Origin: Porpolomopsis calyptriformis
Lineage: Eukaryota > Basidiomycota > Agaricomycetes > Agaricales > Hygrophoraceae
Length of the DNA stretch: 64,000 bases
Direction of reading: 5' to 3'
Assembly (NCBI GenBank): GCA_951640195.1
Contig: OX621165.1
Span: forward strand, 1,240,001 to 1,304,000
Numbering within the stretch: position 1 is the stretch's first letter; the number at the start of each line of letters is the position of its first letter. Shown one piece after another: positions 54,647 to 64,000 of the stretch. The notes beneath the pieces were generated by a model. That model was not told where the DNA came from, ran no database searches, and worked only from the letters and a program-made list of their open reading frames with translations. Both the position numbers and the translations under genes were made by a program.

Positions 54647-55365
54647 GATGAATTGACAAGGATTGAACTGAAGCGTAGGGATACAACCCCACACCTTTTA
54701 TATGCTCAGACACAAAGGGAAGACCAAAAGGAGGTTCCTCAGTCAAAGAAGAGAAACCCGATACGCCGGACAAGAGATAGAAACAACAGTGATCTCATGA
54801 CTAGAAGAACAATAGGAACCAGTCATGAGACAGCACAGCCTGATACTGTGGAAGGCTATGCCCAATAGAGTTGAGTCATCAAGACAACACAGCCTTCCGC
54901 AGTATGACTAAGAACAATAGCAAACCTTAAAACGGAGGCTGTGAACAATAGAAAATGGGGTGACTGCGGAAGCTGACTCATAGTGACTCCTATTTTAGAA
55001 ATACTATATAAACCCTGAGGGCAAAGCAGATCATCACTTCATCCTCCTGTGAGATTACTTGTAGTAGCACGAACGCAATCAGAATCATCAGACTTCTCTT
55101 CCATCAGAACAAGAAAAGAGAAACACAAAACCATAACTACTGAGCCAATCATTCATGCCCATATTCCCTAAACTCTCAGCAGAGGCACGCAATGGATTCA
55201 ACTCACAGAACAACTTCTTTGTAGAAGTAAAACTTAACTCAGGAGGAATCATCACCCTTTACGAGGACGTCCCCGTCAGAACTTTCTTCTACATCCTACT
55301 AGACTTATTAAGCTCCAAGGCTTGCCTTGTGATTGACGAAAAGACTTGCAACTACAGTTGTGACA
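54283..55365 (+). repeat. 5' LTR of the chromovirus, right part
   Basis: It resumes the LTR interrupted at 41717 and ends ACTACAGTTGTGACA at 55365, the same end as the solo LTR at 61859. A TATA-like ACTATATAAACC near 55003 is a plausible sense promoter. With the left part the LTR is about 1.7 kb, long for the group. Confidence 0.9.
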
Positions 55366-55448
55366 TTAGGACGAAGTGTTGGAATCACACCGCAGACTGG
55401 TTATCTTGCTTAATATTGGACGACAAACGATACCATCTCCTTAGATGA
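55155..55448 (+). CDS. Sense ORF at the LTR 3' end, copy 1
   Basis: ATG 55155 (MPIFPKLSAEARNGFNSQNN) opens a 97-codon frame. The first 70 codons lie in the LTR and the rest in the leader. Compared with the solo LTR copy at 61649-61859, I count nine base differences in the shared 70 codons: eight silent third-position changes and one Gly/Glu replacement. This is the pattern left by selection on a protein. No motif is recognised; the sequence has a mixed polar and hydrophobic pattern with LDLLSSKACLVIDEKTCNYS near the end. It starts about 150 bases after a TATATAAA box. It could be a small accessory protein or an upstream part of Gag. Confidence 0.5.
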   Translation: MPIFPKLSAEARNGFNSQNNFFVEVKLNSGGIITLYEDVPVRTFFYILLDLLSSKACLVIDEKTCNYSCDIRTKCWNHTADWLSCLILDDKRYHLLR

Positions 55449-55555
55449 GAAACATTATTCTTTTCAGCAACTAAAGGAAGTATAAACTATTTGGCACCAT
55501 AAGCTCGTGAATAAGCCAATTAGAATTCAAATAGATATACACGAAGACCCTAACT
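55366..55555 (+). other. Leader between the chromovirus 5' LTR and gag
   Basis: It starts TTAGGACGAAGTGTTGG, where the primer site should be, and it also holds the last 27 codons of the sense LTR ORF. No clear tRNA match was seen. Confidence 0.4.
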
Positions 55556-56990
55556 ATGAGTCAACCATACCAGGATCCGAGAGATACCACTGTAACTGCG
55601 CTCAGTTACCAAGCAGGGATAGAGGACCCAGCAACTCCTGCAAGCTCCAAGAGTGAACCCAGCAAAGAGACACCTGAAACTGCATTTTGGGGGTCCACTA
55701 CTAGCTTCACTCGAATGGCAGATGAACCAGAAGACGAGGGAGATGATGAGACTGAAAGAGAGAAAGGATTATTCACTACTCTTGGAACACTGGGGAGGAA
55801 ACTGAAGAGGAAGGTGGGAGGAGAACCTGAAGCGAGCAGGGCATTAAGTAGCAGAGGAAGGGGAATAGGAAGGGAGAGCACGACCTACCCGAGTTGAACT
55901 GGATTGCTAGACCCAGTACCCACGAAACCAACAGAGAAAACAGGGCTCACTGGATGGGGACTGAAGATTCCGATCGCCCACTCAGGAATGGAAACACCGA
56001 CCAAGGAACCAAAAGGGAAAGGAAGAGAGGAGCCACCTGAAGGAAGTCCCAAGAAGACTCCGACATTAAATCCATTTGCACCACCGCCTGGAGGATCAAT
56101 AGGAGGAGGTGGGCAACCCGCTGGACCTGGAGGACCACCTGGAGGACCGCCACCTGGAGGACCGCCTCTAGGACCACCCCCAGTGGGACCAGGACCACCT
56201 GGAGGGGGAGTTCCAAATATAAGGATTCCCAAACCGACAGAGCCAGACCATTTCGATGGAGACAGGAGCAAGTGGAGAACATTCCTCATCCAAGCCTACC
56301 ACTATTTCCTCCATTTCCCTAACTTCTTTGATGAGACAATTAATTCCAGAAACCGATGTCTTTACTTATTGAATTGGTTTACTGGACTTGCAAGGCCGTG
56401 GGCTGACGCAATATTGAGTACAAGAGATCTTCCACATGAATCTCTAATGCTGAGAGATTGGAGACTATTGTTGGAATGAGGAACCATTCTATATGGACCA
56501 ATTAATGAAGTGCAGGATGCACGAGAAGCCCTAAGGACCATTAAACAGGAAAAATCGATCACGGATTATTATGCTAAATTCCTCGAAAAGGCGCTCCAAT
56601 GTGAATATGGAGAAGAGACCCTCGCTGAGATATTTTACCAAGGATTCAAAGATCAGATCAAAGATATCATGGTTACTGTTGAGAGGCCTGGAACCTTGCA
56701 AGAACTATTGCAAGTGGCCTTAACCATTGAAGGAAGAATCTTAATAAGGGCCAAAGAAAAAAGAACAGTCAAGCCCACCGGAAGCTACTGAAGACCCGTA
56801 GCCATCAAAGTCACTCAACTAACAGAGGAAGAACGAAAAAGCCTGATGAAAGAAGGGTGATGCTTCTTCTGTAGACAAGCAGGTCATATGGCCAGAGCTT
56901 GCCCTAGAAAGAAATTTGGAAATATCCAAGCCAAGAAAGTTGATGAAGAAGAAAGGGAAGAGGGAGAGGAGGATTTTGCTCAAGGCTGAA
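55556..56990 (+). pseudogene. gag: Chromovirus gag, interrupted by TGA stops
   Basis: ATG 55556 (MSQPYQDPRDTTVTAL) opens the frame. It runs in one frame through stops at 55895-55897, 56477-56479, near 56789 and 56858-56860, and 56987. Between them lie an acidic region, a Gly/Pro-rich tract (near 56090-56215), the capsid-like part KPTEPDHFDGDRSKWRTFL (near 56227) and a zinc knuckle CFFCRQAGHMARAC (near 56861). The stops are TGA codons where Arg (CGA) is likely by context, as in the zinc-knuckle entry (KEG-stop-CFFC). No frameshift is needed to read the whole Gag, so decay is by point change. The product is not functional. Confidence 0.85.
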
Positions 56991-57051
56991 GAAAGACTCT
57001 GCATTTTCTTTAGCCCAACCAAATAAGGACTTAAAGGACAAAGATTCGACT

Positions 57052-59571
57052 ATGTACATTAGCGCCAACCCTAATGAAGGACAGATTTATACTCAAGTGA
57101 ACCTTCATGAAGGAAAGAATGAATGGACAACCAAAGCCCTTATCGATTGCGGAGCATCCTCACTCTTTATCTCACCAAAGGTGGTAAGGAATCAGAAGCT
57201 GAAAACTACACTACTAAAAAAACCCATCAAAATTACAAACGTTGACCAAACAATGAATCGAATGGGAAAAATCACTCAGAAGGTTCAACTTAACCTAGAC
57301 CTAGGAGGACATAGGACGAAAGAAGATTTCCTTATAGCAGGAATAGGAGAAGACGACTTAATCATTGGAATAGACTGGTTAAAGCGACACAACCCAGAAA
57401 TCAATTGGGAAACAGAAAAAATTACCTTTAGCCGGTGCCCAAAGTTTTGTCAAACCAAGAAAAGAAGGAACTGCAAGAAAATGAAGATCCAGAAAATTAG
57501 AATGGAAGAAACAGAAATGGAATATTGGAGTCCAGATCTAGACAATACCTGATATGAGAATGGAATGTACTAGGAGAATATCAACCCGAAAAAGGCAACT
57601 AAATCTTGATTCCAAAGAAAGGACTAGACAAGCGAATAGTAGCAGGTTTTACTATATCTCAGAAGGTAGCAGAACCGACCACCATCAAAGAAGGGGTAAA
57701 AACCTTTGAAGAACTGGTGCCAAAGTCTCTACATGACTATAGGGACGTCTTTGACAAAAAGGCATTGGAAAGACTACTACTTAGAAAAACGTATGATCAC
57801 CCAATCAACCTTATACCTGAAAAACCACTACCCAATAAAAAACCCTATGCAATGGCACCAATTGAGGCTGAAGCACTGAAAGAATTCATTGCTGAAAACC
57901 TAAAGAAGGGGTATATAGTCAAATCAGAATCTCGAGCTGCTTCACCAGTCTTCTTTATCAAGAAAAAGGATGGGACACTAAGACTCATAGTGGATTATCG
58001 GGGATTAAACGATGCGACTGTGAAAGACCGATACCCTCTACTATTGACACAGAGACTGCTCGATAACCTGGCTAGCGCAAAAGTCTTTACCACATTGGAC
58101 GTGTGATGGGGATATAACAATATTCGGATCAAGGAAGGGGACGAATGGAAAGCTGCCTTTAATACAAAAGAAGGACTCTTTGAACCACAAGTAATGTGGT
58201 TTGGGTTAACAAATGCCCCAGCAACCTTTCAGCGAATGATGAATACTATTTTCCGTGACCTAATTGGAAAATATGTTGAAATATACATTGACGACATCCT
58301 TATATATTCAAAAGATGAGAAGGAACAACTAGGACATATTCAAGAAATACTCAAAAGGTTAAGAGAGAACGATCTCTTTCTCAAACTGGAAAAATGCTAC
58401 TTTTTCAAAGACTCTGTGGAATATCTAGGACACCTTATTAGCCAGGAGAAAATTGAGATGGATCCAGGAAAAGTCAGAGCAGTAATTGATTGGCTGACAC
58501 CACAAAAGGTAAAAGAAGTACAATCCTTTTTAGGCTTTGCAAACTTCTATAGACGCTTCATTCCTGAATTTTCCAAAACAGTGAGACCAATCACGGAACT
58601 GTTAAGAAAAGGGAAGAAATGGGAATGGGGGGAGAGACAGGAACAAGCATTTCAAATCCTCAAAAAGAAATTCACCACAGCACCAATTTTGGCAATGGCG
58701 AACCCAGAAGAGCCATACATCCTAGAATGCGATGCCTCAGATTTCGCCATTGGATCTATTATCTCACAATATGGAAGAGATGGAAAGATACATCCAATAG
58801 CCTTTTATTCAAGAGGAATGAATGACGCGGAAAGGAATTATGAAATTTATGACAAAGAACTGTTGGCCATAATAGCGTCACTTGAAGAATGGAGACATTA
58901 TCTGGAAGGGGCGAAACATCAAGTAACTATCTTATCAGATCACCAAAATCTGCAGTATTTTGCCTCAGCAAAAACCCTGACCAGACGACAAGCAAGATGG
59001 AGCTTATTCCTAACAAGATTTGATTATATAATCAAACATCGACCTGGAAGACTAGGTGGAAAACCAGATAAATTGTCAAGACGAGCAGATTACCAGATAG
59101 AAGGAGAAGAAAACCAGGGACAGATTCTATTGAAGCCAGAAGTTTTCAAAATAAAAGCTCTGTTTCGAGAACATATGACAACAGTCAAAGATCACCCTAT
59201 ACTACAAAGAATTCGAGCCTCTGAAGCTTTCAACTCTGAAATCGAAGAAGCCTTGAAAATAGTCAAAGGAGGGATGCCTAGAAGACTCAGAAAAGGATTG
59301 GAAGACTGGAACACTGAGAATGGTCTAATTCTTTTCAAAGGAAAAGTCTATGTCCCAAAAGATGAGGAAATAAGGAGGGATTTAGTACATCTACATCATG
59401 ATACCTTGGAAGGAGGGCATCAAGGAGAATACCGAACACTGGAACTACTCACCTGAAATTACTGGTGGCTGGGAATCACAACTTATGTCAAACATTATGT
59501 GAAAACCTGTGACACCTGTAATCGAAAGAAAAGATCCTATCACAGAGCCAAAGGAAGGTTGATACCAATAC
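57052..59571 (+). pseudogene. pol: Chromovirus pol, 5' part: protease, RT, RNase H, integrase zinc domain
   Basis: Protease is at 57052-57552, active site ALIDCGASSLFIS (Asp-Cys-Gly in place of Asp-Ser/Thr-Gly). Reverse transcriptase spans 57606-58500 with LRLIVDYRGLNDATV (near 57980), FGLTNAPATFQRMM (near 58200) and YIDD active site (near 58288). RNase H has LECDASDFAIGS (near 58724). The integrase zinc region HHDTLEGGHQ...CDTCNRKKR is near 59395-59530. Stops interrupt the frame near 57550, 57604 and 57608, at 58104-58106 (in LDV-stop-WGYNN, where Arg is usual) and 59454-59456 (LT-stop-NYWW, Arg usual). The frame stays otherwise constant up to 59571, where the solo LTR is inserted. Confidence 0.88.
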
Positions 59572-59729
59572 TGTCATGAAATTGGCATTCACTCTCTTAA
59601 AATTTCTCTCTTTTCTTCATTCTTTTCTTTTCTTTCTTATGACAGTTCTTTTGGGAGGGAGGCTGTCTTTATTGGCAGCGGAAACTACTTGTACAAAGGG
59701 AGGAGTCCATGTCCGACTAGCTATTTATA

Positions 59730-61140
59730 CTAGTCCATCTTGGCAATCTCCTGCACCATACTGTCCCTCAAGAACTCTACAAAACTCGAGACTACTTGAC
59801 CATCTAATGCGGTGATGCGATGTGGAGCTGTCTGAGCTCTGGGATCTGCCCCAAGAGATGGTGGGAGGCACAATAGAAAGGAGCTATCAAAGAAATCGTG
59901 CAAATCGAAGAAATAGAAGAAATCAGAAATTCGGAGCACTCTCTAGAGTGCTAGAGGCGGTCGAAGAGGCTCAAACATGAAGGACTAGACGTGTGACAAT
60001 GGGATCTATCTTCCTTCTCTATGATACAAACATATCTACAAGTAAATATATCTGTGAAAACAAAGATCCCTTTATATGCTATATAGTAAAGGGATGAGAC
60101 TTCTGAACGAAGCCACCAGTGAAAGGGTCAATGGGAACGATGAGGATCTACACAATGGACGTCTGGCTATCAGATGCATCCTTTGATATGAGCTGCAATC
60201 ACGAATAGAAGGATCGGAGAATTCGAAGAAATTCGCAGAAATCCGAAGCGTTCGGAGATAAATCGCTGGACAGGAAGCCGAATCGCGTAGTCGGGGACAT
60301 CGTAGTAGTGTAGTAGACGTCTGGAGGATCACGTAGATATGTGGAACATGTCCTCCGGACCTCAGGGGACCAAGGGGTCGTATCAGCGGCCAACTTGTTG
60401 CCCCAGTAGATTGCCCCATTAGTGTCACCACTGGAGGCCTGCAACTCAGCAGCCTTCCCTTCAACGAAACCCATCGCTATCTTTCTCGCTTCCTCACCCA
60501 GCCAATTGTTGGTAGGACTCCACAACAAACTAGGAGGAACTTCCTCTTCCTCAATCTTGACGTTAACATTGGACGACGACAAGGACAAATCTTCAACTAA
60601 AAAGATAAAGGATCAGCGGTTACAAAGAGAGCGAGAGAGTTAAGGGCATTACCACTAGATAAAGGACTTAATGGACCAGGGGTCCAAGGACGGAAAGGAG
60701 GACTGGCAGCCCAGTCAACTGCCTCCTTCTTGACGGAAGGAAGAGAGTCAGCCCACTTATTGGACCCCCAATTAACCTGCTCCTCCAAAGGGAGCTGGGA
60801 AGTAGGGGGAGGGGCGTCGTCATCCCAAGCTAAAAAGAAGGAAAGCCTATTATCAATAGACATAGACTAACAAAGACAAAACAAGATACATACCAAGCGG
60901 ATCCTCCATCAAGCCACAAACATGCTGGATTGGCCAGCAAACATACGGACACTTTCTGACCTTATGCTTGCCACCGCAAGCAAAACAAGAGAAGGAGGAC
61001 CAGCAGAGGTCGGCGTCGGAGGGGGTGCGCTGAAGGTAGTAGTGGAAAGAATCACAATCGAGAAAGACAGGAGCAGTGCGGTGCACCACTCCAGACTGCT
61101 TGAAGAATCGGACATAGTGGCCTTGGTGGGAAGGAGTCAT
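59730..61140 (-). pseudogene. Antisense LTR gene, copy 2
   Basis: ATG 61140 starts MTPSHQGHYVRFFKQSGVVH. The first exon contains CFACGGKHKVRKC and ends before GTATGT near 60898. The middle exon (AWDDDAPPPTSQLPLEEQVN) ends at SSG near 60651 before GTAATG. The last exon (from about 60597) encodes IEEEEVPPSLLWSPTNNWLG and SSGDTNGAIYWGNKLA. It is broken after NKLA by the 573-base solo LTR and resumes at 59812 with LDGQVVSSFVEFLRDSMVQE. Both introns have GT-AG ends in the same places as copy 1. Before the insertion the gene appears open. Confidence 0.55.
59813..60385. mobile_element. 573-base solo LTR of an unrelated family
   Basis: The segment is absent from the other LTR copies. It begins TGATGCGATG and ends GTCGTATCA, a TG...CA form, and is flanked by a 4-base duplication GCGG (59809-59812 and 60386-60389). 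It holds no long coding frame. It lies in the last exon of the antisense LTR gene. Confidence 0.82.
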
Positions 61141-61648
61141 GATGATTGACAAGGATTGAACTGAAGCGTAGGGATACAACCCCACACCTTTTATATATTC
61201 AGACACAAAGGGAAGACCAAAAGGAGGTTCCTCAGTTAAAGAAGAGAAACCTGATACGCCGGACAAGAGATAGAAACAGCGGCGATCTCATGACTAGAAG
61301 AACAATAGGAACCAGTCATGAGACAGCACAGCCTGATACTGTGGAAGGCTATGCCCAATAGAGTTGAGTCATCAAAAACAACACAGCCTTCTGCAGTATG
61401 ACTAAGAACAATGGCAAACCTTAAACCGGAGGCTGTGAACAATAGAAAACGGGGTGACTGCGGAAGCTGACTCATAGTGACTCCTATTTTAGAAATACTA
61501 TATAAACCCTGAGGGCGAAGTGGATCATCACTTCGTCCTCCTGTGATATTACTTGTAGTAGCACGAATGCAATCAGAATCATCAGACTTCTTTTCCATCA
61601 GAACAAGAAAAGAGAAACATAAACCCATAACTACTGAGCCAATCGTTC

Positions 61649-61859
61649 ATGCCCATATTCCCTAAACTCTCAGCAGAGGCACGCAACGGATTTAACTCGC
61701 AAAACAACTTCTTTGTAGAAGTAAAACTTAACTCAGAAGGAATCATCACCCTGTATGAGGACGTCCCCGTCAGGACTTTCTTCTACATCCTACTAGACTT
61801 ATTAAGCTCCAAGGCCTGCCTTGTGATTGACGAAAAGACTTGCAACTACAGTTGTGACA
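61649..61859 (+). CDS. Sense ORF at the LTR 3' end, copy 2
   Basis: ATG 61649 opens the same 70-codon frame as at 55155, reaching the LTR end at 61859 and running on 11 codons into the interrupted integrase. It differs from copy 1 at nine bases, eight of them silent. As a solo LTR it has lost any downstream part of the protein. Confidence 0.45.
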
Positions 61860-62988
61860 AATACTGCCTTCAGAAAGACCATGGGAGACGGTAACAAATG
61901 ACTTCATTATGGAACTACCCAAATCGGAAGGTTACGACGCCATCTGGGTTGTGGTGGATCAGTTAACAAAAGAAGCTCATTTTATACCAACGACTGTTGA
62001 GGTGGACACAGAGGAGACAGTAAAGCTATATATGAATCATATTTGGAGGCTACATGGGGTCCCAGAGAAGATGATTTCAGACCGCGGAACGGAATTCACA
62101 TCGAAACTAATGAGGGGAATTTTCAAGAAACTAGGGATTGAAGGGGCCTATTCAACAGCCTATCACCCTCAAACCGATGGACAAACTGAACACATTAACC
62201 AAGAATTAGAGCAGTACCTCAGAACATTTTGTAATTATCGACAAAATGACTGGGCCAAGTTCTTACCAATGGCAGAATTCGCCCACAATAACAATGAAAA
62301 TTCGTCCACAAAAAGGACTCCATTCTATGCTGCAAGGGGATATCATCCAAAGATGGCGATCCCTCAGGCTGGAAAGTCTGAAGTACCAAGAGCCCAAGAT
62401 CTGACCGAAGAGATAAAAAGAGTTCAAGAAGAAATCAAGGCATCAATCAGGCTAGCCCAGAATACAATGAAAGACTATTATGATAAGAAAATGGAAGAAG
62501 TACATAGGGAGGTTGGAGATAAGGTCTGGCTGGATGCAACAAACATCAGCACTACTGCCCCTAGCAAAAAACTGGCAGATAAGAGATTGGGACCCTTTGA
62601 AATAGAAAGGAAACTCTCAGACCAAGTCTACAAATTGAAATTACCAGGGACGTACCGAATACATCCGGTCTTTCATGGAAATTTACTCAGCACTTATGAG
62701 GACTCAGAGATAAAAGGGAGAAGATTGGAAGAACCGGAGGGAATAGAAATAGAAGGGGAGGAAGAGTACGAGGTTGACCAAATCCTGGATGGAAGGCTCT
62801 GGCAAAACCAAAAACAATATTTGGTACAGTGGAAGGGGTACTCTATTTCGGAAAACTCCTGGGAACCCAGAAAAAATCTGGAGAATGCGGCGGAAAAGGT
62901 CTCGGAATTTCATGACAAGCATCCCGACTTCAAATTTGAGAGGAGAAGAGCTTTGGGTCCATCCTCGCATAGCTCCGGTGGACTCTAG
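61860..62988 (+). pseudogene. pol: Chromovirus pol, 3' part: integrase core and chromodomain
   Basis: The frame continues from 59571 after the solo LTR. The integrase core has DFIMELPKSEGYDAIWVVVD (near 61891), MISDRGTEFTSKL (near 62072) and QTDGQTEHINQELEQ (near 62170), so all three acidic residues are present. A GKY-type C-terminal region follows (VGDKVWLDATNIST near 62514). A chromodomain ends the protein: EYEVDQILDGRL, YLVQWKGYSISENSWEPRKN (near 62818) and a helix to 62925. Chromodomains of this kind steer insertion to marked chromatin. The frame ends at TAG 62986-62988, followed at once by the purine tract. This part alone has no stop. Confidence 0.9.
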
Positions 62989-62999
62989 GGAGGGGGTAA
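62987..62999 (+). other. Polypurine tract of the chromovirus
   Basis: AGGGAGGGGGTAA lies directly before the 3' LTR start TGTCAT, the usual place for priming of the second DNA strand. Confidence 0.85.
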
Positions 63000-64000
63000 T
63001 GTCATAAAATTGGTGTTCACTCTCTTAAAATTCCTCTCTTTTCTTCGTTCTTTTCTTTTCTTTCTTATGCCAGTTCTTTTGGAGGGGAGGCTGTCTTTAT
63101 TGGCAGCGGAAACTACTTGTACAAAAGGAGGAATTCATGTCCGACTAGCTAATTATACTAGTCCATCTTGGCAATCTCCTGCACCATACTGTCCCTCAAG
63201 AACTCTACAAAACTTGACACTACTTGACCATCTATTGCAGCCAACTTATTACCCCAGTAGATTGCCCCATTGGTGTCACCACCGGAGGCCTGCAACTTGG
63301 CAGCCTTCCCTTCAATGAAACTCATCACTATCTTTCTCGCTTCCTCACCCAACCAATCGTTGGTGGGACTCCACAACAAACTGGGAGGAATTTCTTCCTC
63401 CTCGATCTTGACGTTGACATTAGTCAATGACAACGACAAATCTTCCACTAAGAATAAAGAGTCAACAATCACGAAGAAAGTGAGGGAATTGAGAAGCTTA
63501 CCACTAGATAAAGAACTCAATGGACCAGGGGTCCAAGGACGGAAGGGGGGACTGGCAGCCTAGTCAACTGCCTCCTTCTTGACAGAAGGGAGGGAATCAG
63601 CCCACTTGTAAGACCCCCAATTAACCTGCTCCTCCAAAGGGAGCTGGGAAGTAGGGGGAGGGGCGTCATCATCCCAAGCTAAAGAAGGGAAAGCCTATTA
63701 TCAACAAACACAGACTAATAAAGACAAAACAAAATACTCACCAAGCGGATCCTCCATCAAGCCGCAAGCATGCTGGATTGGCCGGCGAATGAACGGACAC
63801 TTCTTGACTTTGTGCTTGCCACCGCAAGCAAAGCAGGAGAAAGAAGACTAACAGAGGTCAGTGTCGGAGGGGATGCGCTGGAGGTAGTAGTGAAACGAAT
63901 CGCAATCGAGAAAGACAGGAGTAGTGCAGTGCACCACTCCAGACTGCTTGAAGAATCGGACATAGTGGCCTTGGTGGGAGGGAGTCATGATGAATTGACA
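63000..64000 (+). repeat. 3' LTR of the chromovirus, truncated by the window end
   Basis: It starts TGTCATAAAATTGG and follows the 5' LTR sequence through the point where the young element is inserted in that copy. It differs from the 5' LTR by transitions, mostly CG against TG or CA (for example at 63114, 63142 and 63216). Confidence 0.93.
63158..63988 (-). pseudogene. Antisense LTR gene, copy 3
   Basis: ATG 63988 corresponds to the start in the other copies. The zinc-knuckle-like region near 63830-63800 and the last exon (63447-63158, IEEEEIPPSLLWSPTNDWLG) are present with the same splice sites. In this copy a Trp codon just before the knuckle reads TAG (near 63850), so the product would be cut short. 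Confidence 0.5.

Larger units (their letters stand above)
59572..61859 (+). mobile_element. Solo LTR of the chromovirus family inside integrase
   Basis: It starts TGTCATGAAATTGG and ends GTTGTGACA like the full element's LTR, and is flanked by a perfect 5-base target duplication AATAC (59567-59571 and 61860-61864). Integrase coding resumes in the same frame after it. It is longer than the other copies because of a 573-base insertion at 59813-60385. No internal domain remains, so it arose by LTR-LTR recombination after insertion. Confidence 0.95.
41089..64000 (+). mobile_element. Old chromodomain-carrying Ty3 retrotransposon (chromovirus), split by nested insertions
   Basis: The element reads 5' LTR (41089-41717 and 54283-55365), leader, gag, protease, reverse transcriptase, RNase H, integrase with chromodomain, purine tract and 3' LTR (63000 to beyond the window). 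The 5' LTR is split by a second, young element (41718-54282). Integrase is split by a solo LTR of the same family (59572-61859), itself holding a 573-base solo LTR. Gag and pol each carry several in-frame stops, mainly TGA where the family has Arg. All but the far right end is inside the window, so its own target duplication cannot be checked. Confidence 0.88.

Overview
The window is nuclear DNA of a filamentous fungus, almost certainly a mushroom-forming basidiomycete (Agaricomycetes). The evidence is many short GT-AG introns of about 50-60 bases, a velvet-domain regulator with a very long low-complexity tail, a tyrosine-kinase-like kinase of the type expanded in these fungi, an NB-ARC/TPR NLR-like gene, a Crinkler-like pseudogene and large Ty3-type retroelements. 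No rRNA, tRNA or CRISPR was recognised.

Bases 1-14,000 hold mostly core genes: the 3' part of mitochondrial aconitase (+), a protein kinase and a WW-repeat gene (both -), an F-box-like remnant (+), tyrosyl-DNA phosphodiesterase 1 and the La RNA-binding protein (both -, about 75 bases apart), and a decayed 4'-phosphopantetheinyl-transferase-like gene (+) that has lost its catalytic acidic residues.

Bases 14,769-29,904 hold a six-gene carbohydrate cluster built from three paralogous pairs: two alginate-lyase-fold polysaccharide lyases, two unsaturated-uronyl hydrolases of the GH105 type and two GH79 beta-glucuronidase-like proteins. All carry secretion signals; the lyases and the GH79 proteins also end in hydrophobic anchor-like tails. 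Together they could take apart a uronic-acid polymer at the cell surface: the lyase cuts the chain and leaves an unsaturated end, the GH105 enzyme removes it, and the GH79 protein acts on ordinary glucuronyl ends. Both GH79 copies have Gln where the catalytic acid/base Glu is expected. The gene for mitochondrial ribosomal protein bL17m lies inside the cluster.

Bases 30,352-40,723 hold an NLR-like pseudogene (-), a velvet-family regulator (+), a 482-base inverted-repeat element and a Crinkler-like P-loop pseudogene (+) cut short by a retroelement end.

From 41,089 to the end is a nest of retroelements. The host element is an old chromodomain-carrying Ty3 retrotransposon on the + strand, with most of its stop codons of the kind left by C-to-T decay. 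A young 12.6-kb Ty3-type element on the - strand (41,718-54,282), with long intact ORFs and nearly identical LTRs, sits in its 5' LTR. A solo LTR of the host family (59,572-61,859) sits in its integrase, and a 573-base solo LTR of another family sits inside that one. The host family LTR is unusual: it carries a spliced antisense gene with a zinc-knuckle-like motif, and a sense ORF whose two copies differ almost only at silent positions. The young element carries a GC-rich proline-rich block inside ORF1 and two extra ORFs in the env position. These LTR-borne genes are the best candidates for undescribed biology here.
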